Shown piece after piece: positions 19,145 to 28,979 of a stretch of DNA of 48,688 nucleotides (position 1 is the stretch's first letter; each line of letters starts with the position of its first letter). Made by a program: the position numbers and the translations under genes. This DNA comes from Pseudomonas floridensis (GTDB lineage Bacteria > Pseudomonadota > Gammaproteobacteria > Pseudomonadales > Pseudomonadaceae), in NCBI RefSeq assembly GCF_002087235.1, contig NZ_MUIO01000052.1:1-48688 (forward strand), given 5' to 3'. The notes under the pieces are model-generated. The model saw only the letters and a list, made by a program, of their open reading frames with translations, was not told the origin of the DNA and did not search any database.

Positions 19145-19360
19145 CCGCCGGGCCGATTCAAACCGCTCAGATATATGCTGCACAGTCACCAGACGCTGGA
19201 CTACACTGCAAAAGCCCCGCTGCCGCTCAATCCTCCGGGGCTCTCACGCCAAGCCGGCTTCAGCGGTCATCCAGAACCGACGAGCGCAGCACGGACACGT
19301 CGATTCCAGAGCACACCCGCAGCCTGCGAGGTCGTATTACTACAAAAGTCTGGAGCACCT

Positions 19361-19609
19361 ATGTCGTATACCCCTGAGCTGGTTGCCGAACTGGAAATCC
19401 TTGCACTGTTCAACCTGGCCAACACCCAGGAAGGCCTGAAAGTGCACCATGTGGCGGCACCGACAGCCATTGCAGCTGCAAAAAGACTCTTTGAAAAAGG
19501 CCTGACGACCCAGGTCGATGGCGGTTATCTCACAAGCCTGGGGCTTGAAGCCGCCGAGCATGCACAATCGTTGCTGACCATCCTGAACGTATCTAAAGAA
19601 GCCGCCTGA
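19361..19609 (+). CDS. TIGR02647-family protein
   Basis: The 82-residue protein starts MSYTPELVAELEILALFNLANTQEGLKVHH, the conserved beginning of the TIGR02647 family found mainly in Pseudomonas and related bacteria, of unknown function. A GGAGCACC ribosome-binding sequence decides this start; the longer in-frame upstream extension has no family resemblance. The fold looks like a small helical, winged-helix-like domain. It is followed by a strong terminator. Confidence 0.75.
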   Translation: MSYTPELVAELEILALFNLANTQEGLKVHHVAAPTAIAAAKRLFEKGLTTQVDGGYLTSLGLEAAEHAQSLLTILNVSKEAA

Positions 19610-19617
19610 GTAACCCG

Positions 19618-19658
19618 AGGGCTTGCGCACAAAAATAGCGTGGCAAGCCCTTTATTTA
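19618..19658 (+). terminator. Rho-independent terminator after TIGR02647 gene
   Basis: AGGGCTTGC and GCAAGCCCT form a 9-bp stem, with additional pairing possible in the 16-base loop, followed by TTATTTA. It lies nine bases past the stop codon. Confidence 0.7.
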
Positions 19659-19793
19659 TCGCAGTACAGGTCGATATAAAAAATTGGCGCCAGAATAACA
19701 ACCCGACCGAACCTGCATTCTTTCGGCTGCAAACCTTCTTCGCCATCTTGCTCATTCAATCCACGCCTGCCCGGCCAGATGCCTTGAGTTGCG

Positions 19794-22640
19794 ATGACGC
19801 GTAATCTTGAAATTCGCCCCGATCTGGATGAGGGCATTGACCGTAAGGTTCTCAGCCAGTTACGTAACCGCTTCCTGACTCTCAATGACGGGCGGTATGC
19901 GCGTGCCATGGAAGGAATGTCGACGCGTCAGCAGACCGTGCTGACCTTGCTGCCGCTGTTCTTTCACGTCAACCATCCGCTGTTGCCGGGTTACGTCTCC
20001 AGCACGACGCCTGCCGGTGTCTCTCACTACGAACCCGATGCCTTGGCGCTGGCTGAAGCGCAGCGCCTGACGCGCTCGTTCTCGTACAAAGTCCGACACG
20101 GCAATCCGCCTCAACCGATTCACGGCCTGTTTCTGATGGGCAGCCTCGGCACCCTGGCCCAGGCCGACCAGAGCGACATGGATGTGTGGGTCTGCCATGA
20201 CAGCGACCTGAGCGAAGACGCCATCGCCGAGTTGCGCAGAAAATGTCAGGCGCTCGAAGCCTGGGCCGCCACCATGGGGGCCGAAGCGCACTTTTTTCTG
20301 ATCGACCCGCTCCGCTTCAGGAACGGCGAGCGCGACACGCAACTGAGTTCCGACGACTGCGGCACGACCCAGCATTATCTGCTGCTGGACGAGTTCTACC
20401 GCACCGCCATCTGGCTCGCCGGACGTACGCCCATGTGGTGGCTGGTGCCGGTCTACGAAGAACAGGGTTACGAGGAATACACCCACACGCTGCTGTCCAA
20501 GCGATTCATTCGCGCCGATGAGGTCATCGATCTGGGGCGCATGGCGCAGATTCCACCGGCCGAGTTCGTGGGTGCCGGGCTCTGGCAGTTGTTCAAGGGC
20601 ATCGAATCGCCCTACAAATCGGTACTCAAGCTGTTGCTGATCGAGGTGTATTCCAGCGAACACCCTCGCGTTCAGTGCCTGAGCCTGCGGTTCAAGCAGG
20701 CGGTGTTCGCCAACCGGCTGGATCTGGATGAGCTCGATCCCTATATGGTGGTATATCGCCGTATCGAAGAGCACCTGCAGGCGCGCAATGAGGCAGAACG
20801 CCTGGAGCTGGTCAGACGCAGCCTGTACCTGAAGGTCAACAAGAAGCTCACCGGCCCGGCGCGTCAGCGTAGCAACAGTTGGCAGCGGCAGTTGCTGGAA
20901 CGCCTGACCAGAGAATGGGGCTGGGATGATCGTCAATTGGCGCTGCTCGACAGTCGTAGCCAGTGGAAGGTGCGTCAAGTGGCTCACGAGCGTCGCGCAC
21001 TGGTCAACGAACTCAATTACAGCTATCGCTTCCAGACCCAGTTCGCCCGGCTGCAAAGCACTGCCGATGCGCTCGATCCCCGTGACCTGACGATTCTGGG
21101 CCGCCGCCTGTATGCCGCCTTCGAACGTAAGGCCGGCAAGGTGGAGTTCATCAATCCCGGCATCGCTCCGGACCTGGCCGAGGACACGCTGACCCTGGTG
21201 CATTCGCTGGACAAGCGCGAGCCCGGCAAGCATCAGTGGGCGCTGTACAACGGCAACCTCGGGATTCATGAGCTGGACAATTTTTCACCCATCAAACGCA
21301 GCCGCGAGTTGCTCGAACTGTTGGCATGGTGTCATCGCAACAATGTGATCGACACCACCACTCGCCTGGCGCTGCACCCCGGCACTAGCGACCTGAGCGA
21401 ATTCGAGCTGTTCAACCTGATGGGCGCCTTGCAGCAAACCATCGCCCTGCCGCTGCCCGACGTCAGCGATGAGGCGTTGCTTCAGCCCAGCGAGCCCAAG
21501 GAAATACTGCTGCTGGTCAATGTCGGCGTCGATCCGCTCAGGCATCACCGCGACCTGAACATCCTGATGACCACGGAGCGAACCGACTCGCTCAGCTACG
21601 CGGGAGTGCGGGAAAACCTGGTGCTCACGCTGGACCAGATCACGCTCAATACCTGGAATGAAACACTGGTCAGTCGCTACGACGGCCCGCATGCCCTGCT
21701 TGATTGCCTGAGCGAACTGCTCGGCGGCCTGCCGCATGGCGCCCGTCAGCCCAGCATCCATGTGCGCTGCTTCTGTCACAACCGCGCGCCGGCCATCGCG
21801 CAGCGGGTCGAAGAACTGGTCAGCACTGCACGCCTGCTGCTCGCCCGGCAGTTGAATCATCGCTACCTGATTCAGGTGCAGCAGCAATATCACGTTCTGG
21901 AAATCGTGCCGGGCCAGGTAGGTCATGTGGTGGTCAACAGCCTGCCCGGACTATTCAAGTACCTGGGCGAAGAACTTCCCCGGTACAGCCCGCTGCACTT
22001 GGACCCGCACGCGCTGGATGATCACGATCTGGCGCTGATTCTGCCGTTCGGCCAGCCTGAATGCATTCAGGTGTTTTACCGTGTCAATGATGCGGACGCG
22101 GACGTGTATGTGCTGGACGAGCACAACTCGCTCTGGCATCAGCGCCTGCCCTATCACGATGAACAAAGCCTGCTGATGCCGCTGCAGCGCTTCTTTCACT
22201 CACTGGTCTATCGTCGCGGGGCATCGCTGCCGCTGGACAATCCCAGCGAGCCGGTGCAACTGGAAACCCTCTACTACCAAGTGATGCCGTCCGGCACCTC
22301 ACGCGCCCGCCGCATCGAACCACGCCTGGCGCCTACTACCGCGGACAAGCCATTCTATGACGTGCAGGCAATCATCGAAGAAACGTCACCGGGTCAGCTG
22401 AACGTCACGCTCTACTGCGACAACAGCGAGTTTTCCGAGCTGGAATACGGTGATCAACTGTACACCGCCGTCGCCCGACAGATTCTCGGTAAGCGCCTCG
22501 AGCCCCAGCGCTACCGCTGCTACATCACCGACCTGGACCTGTCAGGCCTGCTCAATGACGGGCATGGCCAAAGTATCCTGTTCCTGCGCCACAAGGTCGA
22601 GCTGGAAAAGCTGCTCAACGACGCAATGGATGAAGCCTGA
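19794..22640 (+). CDS. cyaA: Class I adenylate cyclase
   Basis: The 948-residue protein is a class I (enterobacterial-type) adenylate cyclase making cAMP for Vfr/CRP signalling. The N-terminal half has the nucleotidyltransferase-like active site GLFLMGSLGTLAQADQSDMDVWVCHD (Gly-Ser plus Asp-x-Asp) around residues 110-135; the rest is the conserved regulatory region. Length and colinearity suggest an intact enzyme. The ATG at 19794 gives MTRNLEIRPDLDEGIDRK, the family N-terminus. Confidence 0.95.
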   Translation: MTRNLEIRPDLDEGIDRKVLSQLRNRFLTLNDGRYARAMEGMSTRQQTVLTLLPLFFHVNHPLLPGYVSSTTPAGVSHYEPDALALAEAQRLTRSFSYKVRHGNPPQPIHGLFLMGSLGTLAQADQSDMDVWVCHDSDLSEDAIAELRRKCQALEAWAATMGAEAHFFLIDPLRFRNGERDTQLSSDDCGTTQHYLLLDEFYRTAIWLAGRTPMWWLVPVYEEQGYEEYTHTLLSKRFIRADEVIDLGRMAQIPPAEFVGAGLWQLFKGIESPYKSVLKLLLIEVYSSEHPRVQCLSLRFKQAVFANRLDLDELDPYMVVYRRIEEHLQARNEAERLELVRRSLYLKVNKKLTGPARQRSNSWQRQLLERLTREWGWDDRQLALLDSRSQWKVRQVAHERRALVNELNYSYRFQTQFARLQSTADALDPRDLTILGRRLYAAFERKAGKVEFINPGIAPDLAEDTLTLVHSLDKREPGKHQWALYNGNLGIHELDNFSPIKRSRELLELLAWCHRNNVIDTTTRLALHPGTSDLSEFELFNLMGALQQTIALPLPDVSDEALLQPSEPKEILLLVNVGVDPLRHHRDLNILMTTERTDSLSYAGVRENLVLTLDQITLNTWNETLVSRYDGPHALLDCLSELLGGLPHGARQPSIHVRCFCHNRAPAIAQRVEELVSTARLLLARQLNHRYLIQVQQQYHVLEIVPGQVGHVVVNSLPGLFKYLGEELPRYSPLHLDPHALDDHDLALILPFGQPECIQVFYRVNDADADVYVLDEHNSLWHQRLPYHDEQSLLMPLQRFFHSLVYRRGASLPLDNPSEPVQLETLYYQVMPSGTSRARRIEPRLAPTTADKPFYDVQAIIEETSPGQLNVTLYCDNSEFSELEYGDQLYTAVARQILGKRLEPQRYRCYITDLDLSGLLNDGHGQSILFLRHKVELEKLLNDAMDEA

Positions 22641-22958
22641 CGCCGTGGGAGCCACTCCTGCGCGAAGGTAGTGTTTGCACCGCTGCATCTTCTTAGGGAG
22701 CATTGGCCTCTTCGTGGACAAGTCCACTCCTACGGTGAGATCCAGATTTCCTGTGGGAGACCTGTGGGAGCCAGACTTCTGTGGGAGATTTCCTGTGGGA
22801 GCGGACTCGTCCGCGAAGGCCGTGCTTCAGCCGCTGCATCTTCATGGAGAACATCGGCCTCTTCGTGGACAAGTCCACTCCCACGGTGCTAGCCAGACTT
22901 CTGTGGCAGCGGGCTCGTCCGCGAAATCACGCGCACGATTGCGGGCGCTCACTGAACC
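22641..22958. repeat. REP-like repeat cluster between cyaA and rnk
   Basis: This gene-free stretch holds a roughly 60-base unit twice (22681-22740 and 22832-22890) with about 90% identity, each containing the palindrome GTGGACAAGTCCAC. Related palindromes GCGGACTCGTCCGC (22801-22814) and the AGCGGGCTCGTCCGCGAAA variant near 22907 alternate with GTGGGAG boxes. This composition is typical of intergenic REP elements of Pseudomonas, here between convergent genes. Confidence 0.8.
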
Positions 22959-23366
22959 CTACTGATACTCGCCCGCTGCTTCAGGTTGATATTCGACCGC
23001 CAGCAGTGTCAGTTTGAGGGTCTTGCCACCGGGGGCGGGCCAGTCGATATGTTGGCCGACCTGCAGGCCGAGCAATGCGGAACCCATCGGCGCCAACACC
23101 GAAACCGTACCTTCGACACCCGCGTCCTGCGGGTAGACCAGCGTCAGGTGGTAATCCTTGCCGCTGCTTTCTTCGCGGCAGTGGACACGGGAGTTCATGG
23201 TCACGACACCTGCGGGCACTTCATCGTGGCCGACCACCTGCTCGGCGCGGTCCAGTTCAGCCTGCAGCGCCTGAACGCCCGGTGCGGCGTCGTCGAGACT
23301 GTCGATCAGGTTCTCGAGACGCTGTACGTCCAGGCGGGTGAGGATGAGTGAAGGGGCAGTGTTCAT
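22959..23366 (-). CDS. rnk: Rnk, nucleoside diphosphate kinase regulator
   Basis: The 135-residue protein has an N-terminal helical hairpin (LTRLDVQRLENLIDSL ... AELDRAEQV) and a C-terminal GreA/GreB-like domain (VTMNSRVHCREESSGKDYHLTLVYPQDAG ... VLAPMGSALLGLQVGQHIDWPAPGG). Rnk binds RNA polymerase and in P. aeruginosa was linked to Ndk and alginate. The start at 23366 (MNTAPSLILTRLD) matches the family; the longer frame runs through the upstream terminator and is rejected. Confidence 0.92.
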   Translation of the reverse strand: MNTAPSLILTRLDVQRLENLIDSLDDAAPGVQALQAELDRAEQVVGHDEVPAGVVTMNSRVHCREESSGKDYHLTLVYPQDAGVEGTVSVLAPMGSALLGLQVGQHIDWPAPGGKTLKLTLLAVEYQPEAAGEYQ

Positions 23367-23404
23367 GGTCTGGGCAGACTCCTTTTTGCGCGCTGTATAA
23401 AAGC

Positions 23405-23432
23405 AAAACCCCGCCGAGCCTGGCGGGGTTTT
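23405..23432. terminator. Strong bidirectional terminator upstream of rnk
   Basis: AAAACCCCGCC and GGCGGGGTTTT make a perfect 11-bp stem around a six-base loop. It lies after the DUF1289 gene on the minus strand and probably ends the cyaY-DUF1289 transcript. Confidence 0.85.
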
Positions 23433-23505
23433 GAGAGGCCTCTCCATCAAGAGAAGCAGGTTCTGACACTAACACAGACCGATAAATACACAACCCGACA
23501 GGACG

Positions 23506-23754
23506 TCAGCCCACGGACTGTGGCGCTTGGGCGTGTTTACGGCGCTGATCGGCCTGATGGCGGATCTCGCGGCGGCGATCATCATCGGCCGACCGCCATT
23601 CGCGAATGTCTTCGACATGACGAAAGCACCCCAGACAAACCTTCTGCTCATCCAGTCGGCAGGTGCTGATGCACGGCGATGGCACGGCCGGGCTGACGTT
23701 GCTGAACAGCGGCTTGGGCGGTCTGGCTGCTGCGGGCCGGGTGGTCTGGCTCAC
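23506..23754 (-). CDS. DUF1289-family small Cys protein
   Basis: The 82-residue product contains SPCISTCRLDEQKVCLGCFRHVEDIREW, the DUF1289 signature with four cysteines that could bind a metal or Fe-S cluster. Function is unknown. Its ATG lies two bases after the cyaY stop, so the two are almost certainly co-transcribed; the link to frataxin suggests, without proving, a role in iron or Fe-S metabolism. A basic helix rich in Arg and Gln follows the Cys motif. Confidence 0.85.
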   Translation of the reverse strand: MSQTTRPAAARPPKPLFSNVSPAVPSPCISTCRLDEQKVCLGCFRHVEDIREWRSADDDRRREIRHQADQRRKHAQAPQSVG

Positions 23755-23756
23755 GA

Positions 23757-24089
23757 TCAGATCTCGTCGAAGTCCAGCTCGACGCCGGCCTGTTCCAGGG
23801 TGATGCGCTTGAGCATTTCACTCAGCAACTCGTCACTGGTGTCGCAGGCCCAGCGGCTGTTCTCTTCGTCGTAGTCGAAATGAAAACCGCCTGAACGGGC
23901 GGCCAGCCAGAGCTGACGCAGCGGCTCCTGACGGCTGAAGATCAATTGCGAGCCGTTTTCGAACTTGACGGTCAACACACCGGCCGAATTTTCCAGATCC
24001 ACATCCAGATCGCTGTCATCGAACACATCTTCCAGATTTTGCTGGGTGGCATCGACCAGATCGTGAAAGCGGGCTTCGGTCAAACTCAT
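23757..24089 (-). CDS. cyaY: CyaY (bacterial frataxin)
   Basis: The 110-residue protein is full-length CyaY, which binds iron and modulates IscS during Fe-S cluster assembly. It shows the acidic first helix (DDSDLDVDLENSAGVLTVKFENGSQLIFS), the QEPLRQLWLAA strand-turn and the GGFHFDYDEENSRWACD block. The start MSLTEARFHDLVD is canonical; the very long reading frame extending upstream antisense to lysA is not coding. It is divergent from lptM-lysA. Confidence 0.95.
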   Translation of the reverse strand: MSLTEARFHDLVDATQQNLEDVFDDSDLDVDLENSAGVLTVKFENGSQLIFSRQEPLRQLWLAARSGGFHFDYDEENSRWACDTSDELLSEMLKRITLEQAGVELDFDEI

Positions 24090-24326
24090 TGCAATGAACC
24101 TCGAAAATGTCTGCTGAAAGCGCAGTGGGGCAAGATACGGATGCCACCTGCCAAATGCAAAGCATACCCGTGATTGACCACGGCGGAACGCAATAATCCG
24201 GCGTAACCGGCCATTGCCCGCACAATCGCGGCAAAACCCCGCTGGACGGGAGGACCCTCGCATAGGCAAGCCGCCGGGTGGTCGGTATACTCGGGCGCAA
24301 TTAATGCTTTTACAAAGGATTTCGCC

Positions 24327-24473
24327 ATGAAGCGCCTGATCTCTTCGCTTGCTGCGCTCGTCGCGGTCGCTTGCCTCGTTACAGCCTGTGGCCAGAAAGG
24401 CCCGTTGTACCTGCCGGATGACACCAAGTCCGCCGACGAACAAGCCAAATCGCACTCGCACAAGCATCTTTAA
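24327..24473 (+). CDS. lptM: LptM (LppL/YifL-type) small lipoprotein
   Basis: The 48-residue lipoprotein has a signal peptide ending VTAC and the mature motif CGQKGPLYLP at Cys21, the signature of LptM/YifL, which in E. coli assists assembly of the LptD translocon for LPS. It sits directly before lysA, the conserved position of lppL in pseudomonads. AAAGGA lies upstream of the ATG. The gene is too short for many gene callers, and the lysA start follows after nine bases. Confidence 0.9.
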   Translation: MKRLISSLAALVAVACLVTACGQKGPLYLPDDTKSADEQAKSHSHKHL

Positions 24474-24482
24474 GGGAATCCC

Positions 24483-25730
24483 ATGGACGCCTTCAACTAC
24501 CGCGACGGCGAGCTGTTCGCGGAAGGAGTAGCCTTGTCTGCCATTGCCGAGCGTTTCGGCACGCCGACTTACGTCTACTCGCGCGCTCACATCGAAGCGC
24601 AATACCGCGCCTACACCGACGCCCTGAACGGCATGCCGCATCTGGTGTGCTTCGCAGTCAAAGCCAACTCCAACCTGGGCGTGCTGAATGTTCTGGCCCG
24701 CCTCGGCGCCGGCTTCGACATCGTCTCGCGTGGCGAACTGGAACGCGTGCTGGCGGCAGGCGGCAAGGCCGACAAGATCGTGTTTTCCGGCGTCGGCAAG
24801 ACCCGTGAAGACATGCGCCGCGCTCTGGAAGTGGGCGTCCATTGCTTTAACGTGGAATCCACCGACGAACTCGAACGCCTGCAGACCGTGGCGGCCGAAC
24901 TGAACGTTCGCGCACCGATCTCGCTGCGTGTAAACCCGGACGTGGACGCGGGTACTCACCCGTACATTTCTACGGGCCTCAAGGAAAACAAGTTCGGCAT
25001 CGCCATCGCCGACGCCGAAGACGTCTACGTGCGCGCATCGCAACTGCCGAACCTTGAAGTGATCGGCGTCGACTGCCACATCGGCTCGCAACTGACCACG
25101 CTCGAACCGTTCATCGATGCGCTGGACCGCCTGCTGGATCTGGTCGATCGTCTGGGCGATTGCGGCATTCATCTGCACCACATCGATCTGGGTGGCGGTC
25201 TGGGTGTTCGTTACCGTGATGAAGAGCCGCCGCTGGCGGGTGACTACATCAAGGCCGTGCGTGAACGCCTCGCCGGTCGTGATCTGGGCCTGCTGTTCGA
25301 ACCGGGCCGTTTCATCGTCGCCAACGCAGGCGTGCTGCTGACCCGCGTGGAATACCTCAAGCACACCGAGCACAAAGACTTCGCCATTGTCGATGCGGCC
25401 ATGAACGATCTGATTCGTCCAGCGCTGTATCAGGCCTGGATGGACGTCACCGCCGTGCGCCCGCGCGACGGCGCAGCACGCCCTTATGACATCGTCGGCC
25501 CGATCTGCGAAACCGGGGACTTCCTGGCCAAGGGTCGTGAACTGGCACTCGCCGAAGGCGATCTGCTGGCCGTGCACTCGGCCGGGGCCTATGGTTTCGT
25601 CATGAGTTCGAATTACAACACGCGTGGTCGTGCCGCCGAAGTACTGGTAGACGATACACAGGCCTTTGAAGTGCGTCGTCGCGAAACCGTGGCCGAGCTG
25701 TTCGCTGGCGAAAGCCTGCTGCCGGAGTAA
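24483..25730 (+). CDS. lysA: Diaminopimelate decarboxylase
   Basis: The 415-residue PLP enzyme converts meso-diaminopimelate to lysine. The PLP Lys is Lys60 in [19 protein letters not shown], the glycine loop [21 protein letters not shown] and [11 protein letters not shown] (the partner-subunit Cys) are all present. It belongs to an lptM-lysA-dapF-DUF484-xerC-HAD operon with tight spacing. Everything expected of an active enzyme is present. Confidence 0.98.
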   Translation: MDAFNYRDGELFAEGVALSAIAERFGTPTYVYSRAHIEAQYRAYTDALNGMPHLVCFAVKANSNLGVLNVLARLGAGFDIVSRGELERVLAAGGKADKIVFSGVGKTREDMRRALEVGVHCFNVESTDELERLQTVAAELNVRAPISLRVNPDVDAGTHPYISTGLKENKFGIAIADAEDVYVRASQLPNLEVIGVDCHIGSQLTTLEPFIDALDRLLDLVDRLGDCGIHLHHIDLGGGLGVRYRDEEPPLAGDYIKAVRERLAGRDLGLLFEPGRFIVANAGVLLTRVEYLKHTEHKDFAIVDAAMNDLIRPALYQAWMDVTAVRPRDGAARPYDIVGPICETGDFLAKGRELALAEGDLLAVHSAGAYGFVMSSNYNTRGRAAEVLVDDTQAFEVRRRETVAELFAGESLLPE

Positions 25731-25734
25731 TCCC

Positions 25735-26565
25735 ATGCTGCTGCGTTTTACCAAAATGCACGGGCTGGGTAACGACTTCATGGTCCTGGACCTTGTGAGT
25801 CAGCACGCGCATATCCTGCCCAAGCACGCCAAACAGTGGGGCGACAGACACACAGGTATCGGTTTCGATCAGTTGTTGCTGGTCGAAGCACCGAACAACC
25901 CGGACGTGGACTTTCGCTACCGCATCTTCAATTCCGACGGTTCGGAAGTCGAACAGTGCGGCAATGGCGCGCGCTGCTTCGCCCGCTTCGTGCTCGACAA
26001 GCGCCTGACGGCCAAGAAGCAGATCCGTGTCGAGACCAAGGGCGGCATCATCGAGCTGGATATTCGTAACGACGGGCAGATCAGCGTCAACATGGGTCCG
26101 CCGCGTCTGGTTCCAGCCGACATCCCTTTTCAGGCTGAAGTCCAGGCCACGAGCTACACCGTCGATGTGGACGGGCAGAGCGTCGAGCTGGCCGCAGTCT
26201 CGATGGGCAATCCGCACGCCGTGCTGCGCGTGGACGACATCAACAACGCGCCGGTTCACGAACTGGGGCCGAAAATCGAACATCACCCGCGCTTTCCGGC
26301 TCGGGTTAACGTAGGGTTCCTGCACGTCGTGGATCGTCAGCGCGCGCAACTGCGTGTCTGGGAACGCGGCGCGGGAGAAACACAGGCGTGCGGTACCGGC
26401 GCTTGTGCCGCTGCAGTGGCCGCCATCACCCAGGGCTGGATGATGTCGCCATTGTTGATCGACTTGCCCGGCGGGCGGCTGTCCATTGAATGGGCAGGCC
26501 CAGGGCACCCTGTGATGATGACAGGCCCGGCCGTCAGGGTTTACGAAGGCCAGGTTCGTCTTTGA
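25735..26565 (+). CDS. dapF: Diaminopimelate epimerase
   Basis: The 276-residue enzyme interconverts LL- and meso-diaminopimelate using two cysteines: Cys75 in [10 protein letters not shown] and Cys219 in [10 protein letters not shown]. The start [15 protein letters not shown] is the family N-terminus; the upstream in-frame start lies inside lysA. It is four bases after the lysA stop, so the two lysine/peptidoglycan genes are co-expressed. Confidence 0.98.
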   Translation: MLLRFTKMHGLGNDFMVLDLVSQHAHILPKHAKQWGDRHTGIGFDQLLLVEAPNNPDVDFRYRIFNSDGSEVEQCGNGARCFARFVLDKRLTAKKQIRVETKGGIIELDIRNDGQISVNMGPPRLVPADIPFQAEVQATSYTVDVDGQSVELAAVSMGNPHAVLRVDDINNAPVHELGPKIEHHPRFPARVNVGFLHVVDRQRAQLRVWERGAGETQACGTGACAAAVAAITQGWMMSPLLIDLPGGRLSIEWAGPGHPVMMTGPAVRVYEGQVRL

Positions 26566-26578
26566 GTGAGCATATGCG

Positions 26579-27313
26579 ATGACCGATCAGCCTCCGGCTT
26601 CAACCGGCACACCCGGCGAATCGCCTGCCGATAGCGCAGCGCCAAACCTTGAAGCAGAGGCGGTCATCGCCTTTCTGCTGCAGCATCCGGACTTCTTCGC
26701 CGAGCATGACGAACTGCTGGTGTCGATGCGCATTCCGCACCAGCGCGGCGACACCGTTTCTCTGGTCGAGCGTCAGCTCAAGCTGCTGCGCGAGCGCAAC
26801 ATCGAGATGCGCCATCGCCTGTCGCAACTGATGGACGTGGCCCGCGACAATGATCGGCTGTTCGAGAAAACCCGCCGCCTGAACCTTGCACTGATGGATG
26901 CCACCAGCCTGGACGAGATCGTCATTGCGGTGGAAGACAGCCTGCGTCAGGAATTCCAGGTGCCCTTCGTCAGCCTTATCCTGTTCAGCGACAACCCCAT
27001 GCCGGTCGGGCGCTGGGTGAGTGTTGCCGAAGCGCAGAAGAACATTGGCGGACTGCTGGGGGAAAAGGTCGTGTGCGGCGCGCTGCGCGAGCATGAGCTG
27101 ACCTTCCTGTTCGGCGCCGAGCAGAGCAAAGAAGTCGGCTCCACCGCCATCGCCAGCCTGAACCACCTTGGTCTGCACGGCGTACTGGCCATCGGCAGTC
27201 GCGACCCGCAGCACTATAAAAGCTCGGTCGGCACGCTGTTCCTCAGTTATATCGTCGATGTGCTGAGCCGCCTGCTGCCGCGCTTCGCGCATTCGCTGCG
27301 CTCGGTCCGCTAG
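26579..27313 (+). CDS. DUF484 (GAF-like) protein
   Basis: The 244-residue protein has the DUF484 layout: a helical start ([49 protein letters not shown]), a coiled coil, and a GAF-like C-terminal domain (residues about 105-235). The family is found next to xerC in many gammaproteobacteria (YigA in E. coli) and has no assigned function. It lies between dapF and xerC with gaps of a few bases. Confidence 0.88.
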   Translation: MTDQPPASTGTPGESPADSAAPNLEAEAVIAFLLQHPDFFAEHDELLVSMRIPHQRGDTVSLVERQLKLLRERNIEMRHRLSQLMDVARDNDRLFEKTRRLNLALMDATSLDEIVIAVEDSLRQEFQVPFVSLILFSDNPMPVGRWVSVAEAQKNIGGLLGEKVVCGALREHELTFLFGAEQSKEVGSTAIASLNHLGLHGVLAIGSRDPQHYKSSVGTLFLSYIVDVLSRLLPRFAHSLRSVR

Positions 27314-27315
27314 CC

Positions 27316-28215
27316 ATGGAACAACATCTGGACGCCTACTGCACACACCTGCGCAGTGAGCGACAGGTGTCTGCCCATACCCTGGAAGCCTATCGGCGCG
27401 ACCTGGAAAAAGTCCTGGCCTTCTGCAAAAAGGCGCAGGTTTCAAGCTGGACCGCGCTGGACATTCAGCACCTGCGCAGCTTTACCGCCCGCCAGCACCA
27501 GCAGGGTCTATCGTCGCGCAGCCTGGCCCGCATGCTTTCGGCAGTGCGTGGCTTCTACAAATACCTGAACCGCGAAGGCGTGTGCGAACACGACCCGGCG
27601 AACGGCCTGTCGCCGCCCAAAGGCGAGCGCCGCCTACCCAAGACGCTGGACACCGACCGGACGTCGCAGCTGCTGGATGGCGGCGTCGAGGACGATTTCC
27701 TGGCCCGGCGCGATCAGGCAATTCTCGAGCTGCTCTACTCTTCCGGCCTGCGCCTGTCCGAACTGACCGGGCTGAATCTGGATCAGCTGGATCTGCGTGA
27801 CGGCCTGGTGCAAGTGCTCGGCAAGGGCAGCAAGACCCGTGTCCTGCCGGTGGGCAGCAAGGCCCGTCAGGCACTGGAAGCCTGGCTGTCTCTGCGCGCA
27901 CTTGCCAACCCGAAGGACGATGCGGTATTCATCAGCCACAAGGGCACTCGCCTGAGCCCGCGTGCAGTGCAGAGTCGGGTCAAGGCCTTCGGCGAACGCG
28001 AGCTGGGACAGAACCTGCACCCCCACATGCTCCGCCACTCGTTCGCCAGTCATTTGCTGGAGTCCTCACAGGATCTGCGCGCCGTGCAAGAACTGCTCGG
28101 CCACGCCGACATCAAGACCACGCAGATTTATACTCACCTGGACTTTCAGCATTTGGCTACTGTTTATGACAGCGCCCACCCACGAGCCAAACGCAAAGGA
28201 TCTGTAAATGATTAA
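27316..28215 (+). CDS. xerC: XerC tyrosine recombinase
   Basis: The 299-residue recombinase resolves chromosome dimers at dif together with XerD. It has the N-terminal SAM-like core-binding domain and the catalytic domain with Arg in SSGLRLSEL, the Lys beta-hairpin [21 protein letters not shown] and [18 protein letters not shown] carrying the nucleophilic Tyr. It begins two bases after the DUF484 stop and overlaps the next gene by eight bases. Confidence 0.97.
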   Translation: MEQHLDAYCTHLRSERQVSAHTLEAYRRDLEKVLAFCKKAQVSSWTALDIQHLRSFTARQHQQGLSSRSLARMLSAVRGFYKYLNREGVCEHDPANGLSPPKGERRLPKTLDTDRTSQLLDGGVEDDFLARRDQAILELLYSSGLRLSELTGLNLDQLDLRDGLVQVLGKGSKTRVLPVGSKARQALEAWLSLRALANPKDDAVFISHKGTRLSPRAVQSRVKAFGERELGQNLHPHMLRHSFASHLLESSQDLRAVQELLGHADIKTTQIYTHLDFQHLATVYDSAHPRAKRKGSVND

Positions 28216-28900
28216 GCTGGTGACTTTCGACCTGGACGATACCCTTTGGGATACGGCGCCTGCGATTGCCGGCGCGGAGGAAACCCTGCGCGACTGGCTG
28301 GCCGAACATGCCCCTAAGCTGGGTACGGTGTCGGTAGAACATCTGTGGGAAATTCGTTCGCGCCTGGTAGAAGCGGATCCTTCGCTCAAGCACCGTATCA
28401 GCGCGCTGCGTCGGCGCGTACTGTTTCATGCCCTGGAAGATGCCGGCTATGAAGCAGACGAAGCACAGGACCTGGCCGATCAGAGCTTTGAGGTGTTTTT
28501 ACAGGGACGCCATCAAGTGCACATTTTCCCCGATGTGCAGCCGACACTGGAAATCCTGGCCAAGACCTTCACCCTGGGCGTTATCACCAACGGCAACGCC
28601 GATGTGCGCCGTCTGGGTCTGGCCGACTATTTCTCCTTCGCGCTGTGCGCAGAGGATCTGGGCATTGGCAAACCTGATCCTGCCCCCTTTCTGGAGGCTC
28701 TCAGACGCGGCAACGTGGATGCCAGCGCGGCTGTGCACGTCGGCGATCATCCCAACGATGACATCGCGGGTGCCCAGCGCGCGGGCATGCGCGCCATCTG
28801 GTACAACCCGCAGGGCAAAGTCTGGGACGCCGATCAGTTTCCGGACGCGGAGATCCACAACCTGTCGCAACTGCCGGAAGTCCTCGCCCGCTGGGCCTGA
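28208..28900 (+). CDS. HAD-family phosphatase (YigB-like)
   Basis: The 230-residue enzyme has HAD motif I ([10 protein letters not shown], Asp8 and Asp10), motif II (GVITNGNAD), the motif III Lys ([11 protein letters not shown]) and motif IV ([17 protein letters not shown]), plus a small helical cap. In E. coli the gene after xerC, yigB, is an FMN/nucleotide phosphatase, and this is its positional and sequence relative. It overlaps xerC by eight bases and is followed by a terminator. Confidence 0.9.
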   Translation: MIKLVTFDLDDTLWDTAPAIAGAEETLRDWLAEHAPKLGTVSVEHLWEIRSRLVEADPSLKHRISALRRRVLFHALEDAGYEADEAQDLADQSFEVFLQGRHQVHIFPDVQPTLEILAKTFTLGVITNGNADVRRLGLADYFSFALCAEDLGIGKPDPAPFLEALRRGNVDASAAVHVGDHPNDDIAGAQRAGMRAIWYNPQGKVWDADQFPDAEIHNLSQLPEVLARWA

Positions 28901-28933
28901 GACCGACCCTCCTCACAAAACCCGGTCAAGAAA

Positions 28934-28956
28934 AAGCCCGCAGCGACGGCGGGCTT
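28934..28956. terminator. Terminator after the lysA-xerC operon
   Basis: AAGCCCGC / GCGGGCTT form a perfect 8-bp stem with a seven-base loop, preceded by an A run and followed by GTTCTC. It lies between the HAD gene and convergent sutA and can serve both. Confidence 0.75.
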
Positions 28957-28979
28957 GTTCTCATACGACGTCTGCTGCC

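Noticed and set aside
19860..21269. A 469-codon minus-strand frame inside cyaA
   Set aside because: It is antisense to well-conserved cyaA coding sequence, with no start site support and Gln/Arg-rich composition typical of shadow frames.
24327..24473. The short frame before lysA as a leader peptide
   Set aside because: It has a full lipoprotein signal and the CGQKGPLYLP motif of LptM, so it is a real gene.
23757..25781. A 674-codon open frame on the minus strand covering cyaY and antisense to lysA
   Set aside because: Only the last 110 codons are conserved (CyaY). The rest is a GC-rich shadow of lysA and lptM with no family resemblance.
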